Position numbers and translations under genes: made by a program. 64,000 nucleotides of DNA from Flavobacteriales bacterium (GTDB taxonomy: Bacteria > Bacteroidota > Bacteroidia > Flavobacteriales_D > Sanyastnellaceae): positions 1 to 64,000 of the forward strand of contig JADKIZ010000006.1 in NCBI GenBank assembly GCA_016722445.1, in the 5' to 3' direction. A model generated the notes under the pieces. It was not told the origin of the DNA, ran no database searches, and saw only the letters and a list, made by a program, of their open reading frames with translations. Below, piece by piece: positions 61,995-64,000 of the stretch; the first letter of the stretch is position 1; the number at the start of each line of letters is the position of its first letter.

Positions 61995-62867
61995 TCAATA
62001 AAGTTTGGCTGCTTCTGTTTTCAGGAAGCGATTGACCGCATAAGCGGTTGCCAACCAGGAAATCAGCAAGCCAATTGAAAACACGCCTCCGATCAGAATG
62101 AGTAAACGTGATTTTTCTTTCATGACTTCAACAATATCGGCAAAATCTTCTCTGAAATAGTACAACACACCAAACAAGACAGCAAGGGCAAATACTGCAG
62201 AAATGAATCCATACCACAAGCCTCGTCGGAGAAATGGCTTTTGAATAAACCAACGGGTAGCACCGACGAGTTGCATGCTTTTGATGAGAAAGCGCTGTGA
62301 AAAAATTGCGAGTTGGATGGTATTCACAATAAGTACTACAGCAATCACAAGTAAAAGGGCGCCAATAACTACAATGGCCAAACTCCACTTGCTGAGGTTC
62401 GCATTCATTTGTTGCAACAAATCTTTTTGATACACCACTTCTCTTACCAAACTATTGTTCTGTAAATCTGTGATGAGGCTATTCAAACCTTCCTGCTGAT
62501 TGAATCCCGGGTTGAGGCGAATATCGATTGAAGAAGGTAGAGGATTGTATCCTAAGAAGTCTACGAATTCTTCACCGAGTTCATCCTGCATGATGCGAGC
62601 GGCTTCTTCTTTCGAAGTATATTTTGCCGAAGCTGTGAATGACTCTGCTTCCAATTGTTTTTTGAGTTGGAGGACTTCTGTCTCAGAGGCGTCGTCGTTC
62701 ATCATCACTTGGATAACGACCTGACCGCGATAATGGTCGGAAAGCGAAACCGCAAGCAATGCTACAGTGAGTAGAATACCCACCATGATCAGAACCAAAG
62801 TGATTCCGACAACAGTTGAGAAGGACGAAATTGCGCTTCCGTTAGTTTTGAATAATGATCTTGCCAT
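61995..62867 (-). CDS. ftsX: Cell-division protein FtsX
   Basis: 290 aa from ATG at 62867. Four membrane segments are visible: IGITLVLIMVGILLTVALLAV near the N-terminus, SLAIVVIGALLLVIAVVLIV, GLWYGFISAVFALAVLFGVLYYF and LLILIGGVFSIGLLISWLATA, with the large periplasmic domain (QVMMNDDASETEVLQLKKQL, YTSKEEAARIMQDELGEEF) between the first two. This is the FtsX arrangement; with FtsE it controls cell-wall amidases at the septum. FtsE is not in the window. A start at 62897 would add an unlikely ten residues. HemH follows after 43 bases. Confidence 0.92.
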   Translation of the reverse strand: MARSLFKTNGSAISSFSTVVGITLVLIMVGILLTVALLAVSLSDHYRGQVVIQVMMNDDASETEVLQLKKQLEAESFTASAKYTSKEEAARIMQDELGEEFVDFLGYNPLPSSIDIRLNPGFNQQEGLNSLITDLQNNSLVREVVYQKDLLQQMNANLSKWSLAIVVIGALLLVIAVVLIVNTIQLAIFSQRFLIKSMQLVGATRWFIQKPFLRRGLWYGFISAVFALAVLFGVLYYFREDFADIVEVMKEKSRLLILIGGVFSIGLLISWLATAYAVNRFLKTEAAKLY

Positions 62868-62960
62868 CTTCTGTCTGCGAAGAAAACATGAATTCACCGA
62901 GAACTGAACGCAGAATCAAGTGCGTTGTCAACAGGGCATGACTGATTTTGTGAGTTCCGC

Positions 62961-63407
62961 TTAAGAAACGGAGACTACTTCACCTTCAAAGTAAAGATCT
63001 TCACCAGCCAGAGGGTGGTTGAAATCGAGCACGATAGAGTTGAGTTTTACCTCGCATACCACGCCCTCCACAACTTCACCATCAGGAGTTTCCATCGGCA
63101 CGATTTCGCCTTCTTCAAAAATTTCCTCATTGAGTTCACCATCCTCGATGAAATCGCTTTTTGGAAATTCGACAAAGAGTTTTTCGTCTTCTTCACCATA
63201 GGCGTCTAGGGCCTTGATGCTCACGGTGAATTTTTCGCCGGCCTGTAGACCCATCAGCGCTTCTTCAAATTTCGGAATCATGGGGTCATCACCCATAACA
63301 AATTCCATGGGTTCTTCCTGGCGGGTTTCTTCGATAAGTTCACCCTCAGGACCGTCCGAATGCAGTTTATAATGAAGGGCGATTTTTGAGCCTTTTGCGA
63401 TTTTCAT
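62961..63407 (-). CDS. SlyD-like FKBP-type peptidyl-prolyl isomerase
   Basis: 148 aa from ATG at 63407 (an upstream Met at 63431 is less likely). The FKBP fold is seen in KIALHYKLHSDGPEGELIEE, PMEFVMGDDPMIPKFEEALMGL, GEKFTVSI and the inserted-flap domain (DAYGEEDEKLFVEFPKSDF) between strands, ending with LDFNHPLAGEDLYFEGEV. This is the SlyD architecture: prolyl isomerase and chaperone. The His-rich metal-binding tail of E. coli SlyD is absent, so a nickel role is unlikely. It is isolated from its neighbours by about 90 and 160 bases. Confidence 0.9.
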   Translation of the reverse strand: MKIAKGSKIALHYKLHSDGPEGELIEETRQEEPMEFVMGDDPMIPKFEEALMGLQAGEKFTVSIKALDAYGEEDEKLFVEFPKSDFIEDGELNEEIFEEGEIVPMETPDGEVVEGVVCEVKLNSIVLDFNHPLAGEDLYFEGEVVSVS

Positions 63408-63570
63408 TTCGATAAACAATTGGGGCCGCAAGTTGCGAATGAAGTGGTGTGTTTTGGCAAAAAATTATGGATCATTTATTCTATAGGATATTTCATAAAC
63501 ACATAACAGGAATTTTTTATGCGGATCGAACCGGGTTTACATTGCGCATTGAATCAAAGAAGGATCGTCT

Positions 63571-64000
63571 ATGCGTTTACTTAAAATACTTCTCAAAGGC
63601 GTTGCGGCATTGCTGTTGCTCGCTGTAGTGGCGTTGTATGTTTCTGGCAACAGTCATGTATTACGCGGGGTACGTTGTACTTATTTGGTGGGAAAATCCA
63701 AGCCTGACATAGACGATATGCCCTATTTCGATGTGAGTAAAATTTCGGCATCGAATCCAATGGCCTGGCCCGTACATCAGAAGTACAACCTAGGCAAAAT
63801 ACCTTCTGAATACATGCCAGAGTTGGATTCACTCGGCACCACGGCATTTCTTGTATTCAGACATGATTCACTTCTATTCGAACAGTATTGGAGAAAATTC
63901 GATGAACACACGGTTTGTAACTCGTTTTCTGTGGCAAAAAGTTTCACAGCCATGTTGATTGGTAAGGCCATCGATGATGGATTTATAAAAAACATGGATC
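63571..64000 (+). CDS. Serine beta-lactamase-like hydrolase (partial, 3' end outside window)
   Basis: ATG at 63571; frame open to the edge (143 codons). An N-terminal membrane/signal segment (ILLKGVAALLLLAVVALYVS) precedes the start of a class C beta-lactamase-like domain, with the SxxK motif SVAK (NSFSVAKSFTAMLIGKAID) at about residues 115-118. These proteins are often esterases or D-aminopeptidases, so the substrate is open. The rest is beyond the window, so the second (YxN) and third (KTG-like) motifs cannot be checked. Confidence 0.8.
   Translation, partial: MRLLKILLKGVAALLLLAVVALYVSGNSHVLRGVRCTYLVGKSKPDIDDMPYFDVSKISASNPMAWPVHQKYNLGKIPSEYMPELDSLGTTAFLVFRHDSLLFEQYWRKFDEHTVCNSFSVAKSFTAMLIGKAIDDGFIKNMD

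Noticed and set aside
1..64000. CRISPR arrays, tRNA or rRNA genes, insertion sequences and prophage
   Set aside because: No regularly spaced repeats, cloverleaf or rRNA-like stretches, transposase genes or terminal inverted repeats were seen in either strand.

Overview
The window looks like a chromosomal segment of a Bacteroidota bacterium, probably of the Flavobacteriia/Flavobacteriales. The support is: five proteins with type IX secretion (T9SS) sorting domains, including one very large PKD-repeat adhesin of the gliding-motility (type B) kind; Bacteroidota-restricted families (DUF4175, YwqK/MORN proteins, ZU5-like surface proteins); repeated TAnnTTTG -7 promoter elements with almost no Shine-Dalgarno sequences; and a moderately AT-rich composition. 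I see no tRNA, rRNA, insertion sequence, prophage or CRISPR array. Most of it is ordinary core genome.

Layout. 1-5 kb (leftward): a partial diheme cytochrome c lipoprotein, a possible 41-aa gene with its own terminator, a 504-aa unknown protein and a frameshifted lepA. 5-13 kb: a secreted M43 metalloprotease, a conserved-looking 62-aa protein, trhO, a small secreted protein, a TlpA-like thioredoxin lipoprotein, an outer-membrane protein, and an rpiB/M28-peptidase pair. 13.2-13.7 kb: an AT-rich gene-free stretch with DnaA-box-like sites, the best replication-origin candidate here. 13.7-18.6 kb (rightward): a YwqK/MORN protein, a multi-PAS HisKA_2 kinase and a LytTR response regulator, probably one signalling operon. 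18.6-26.8 kb (leftward): a TonB-dependent receptor and a 1907-aa PKD adhesin. 26.9-28.4 kb: a DUF502 membrane protein and an EamA transporter.

28.5-36.7 kb (leftward): a 48-aa protein, nadD-gmk, yicC, an acyl-CoA carboxylase beta subunit, a TPR adenylate cyclase, a double-ATPase ABC protein and a small exported protein. 36.9-40.7 kb: a ZU5/TonB-C-like surface protein, an SGNH hydrolase and an ALDH7-type dehydrogenase. 41-47.5 kb (leftward): ybeY-mnmG, an RsbW-like ATPase and a DUF4175 protein broken by a frameshift. 47.7-50.6 kb: a PhyH dioxygenase, an 85-aa protein and a PKD/T9SS protein with overlapping ends. 50.8-59.4 kb: gmhA, a ComM/YifB ATPase, three secreted proteins, a TPR histidine kinase with a NarL-type regulator, and a lipoprotein. 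59.5-64 kb: a YceI protein under two FNR-type palindromes, a gamma carbonic anhydrase, hemH, ftsX, an SlyD-like FKBP and the start of a serine hydrolase.

The observations most worth checking are the tandem TTGAT-N4-ATCAA sites upstream of the YceI gene, the origin candidate at 13.2-13.7 kb, an operator-like palindrome on the ybeY-mnmG promoter, three unannotated-looking small genes, and three reading-frame breaks (lepA, the YwqK gene start, DUF4175). Two of those breaks sit in A/T homopolymers and may be assembly errors. I did not find a clearly new multi-gene system.
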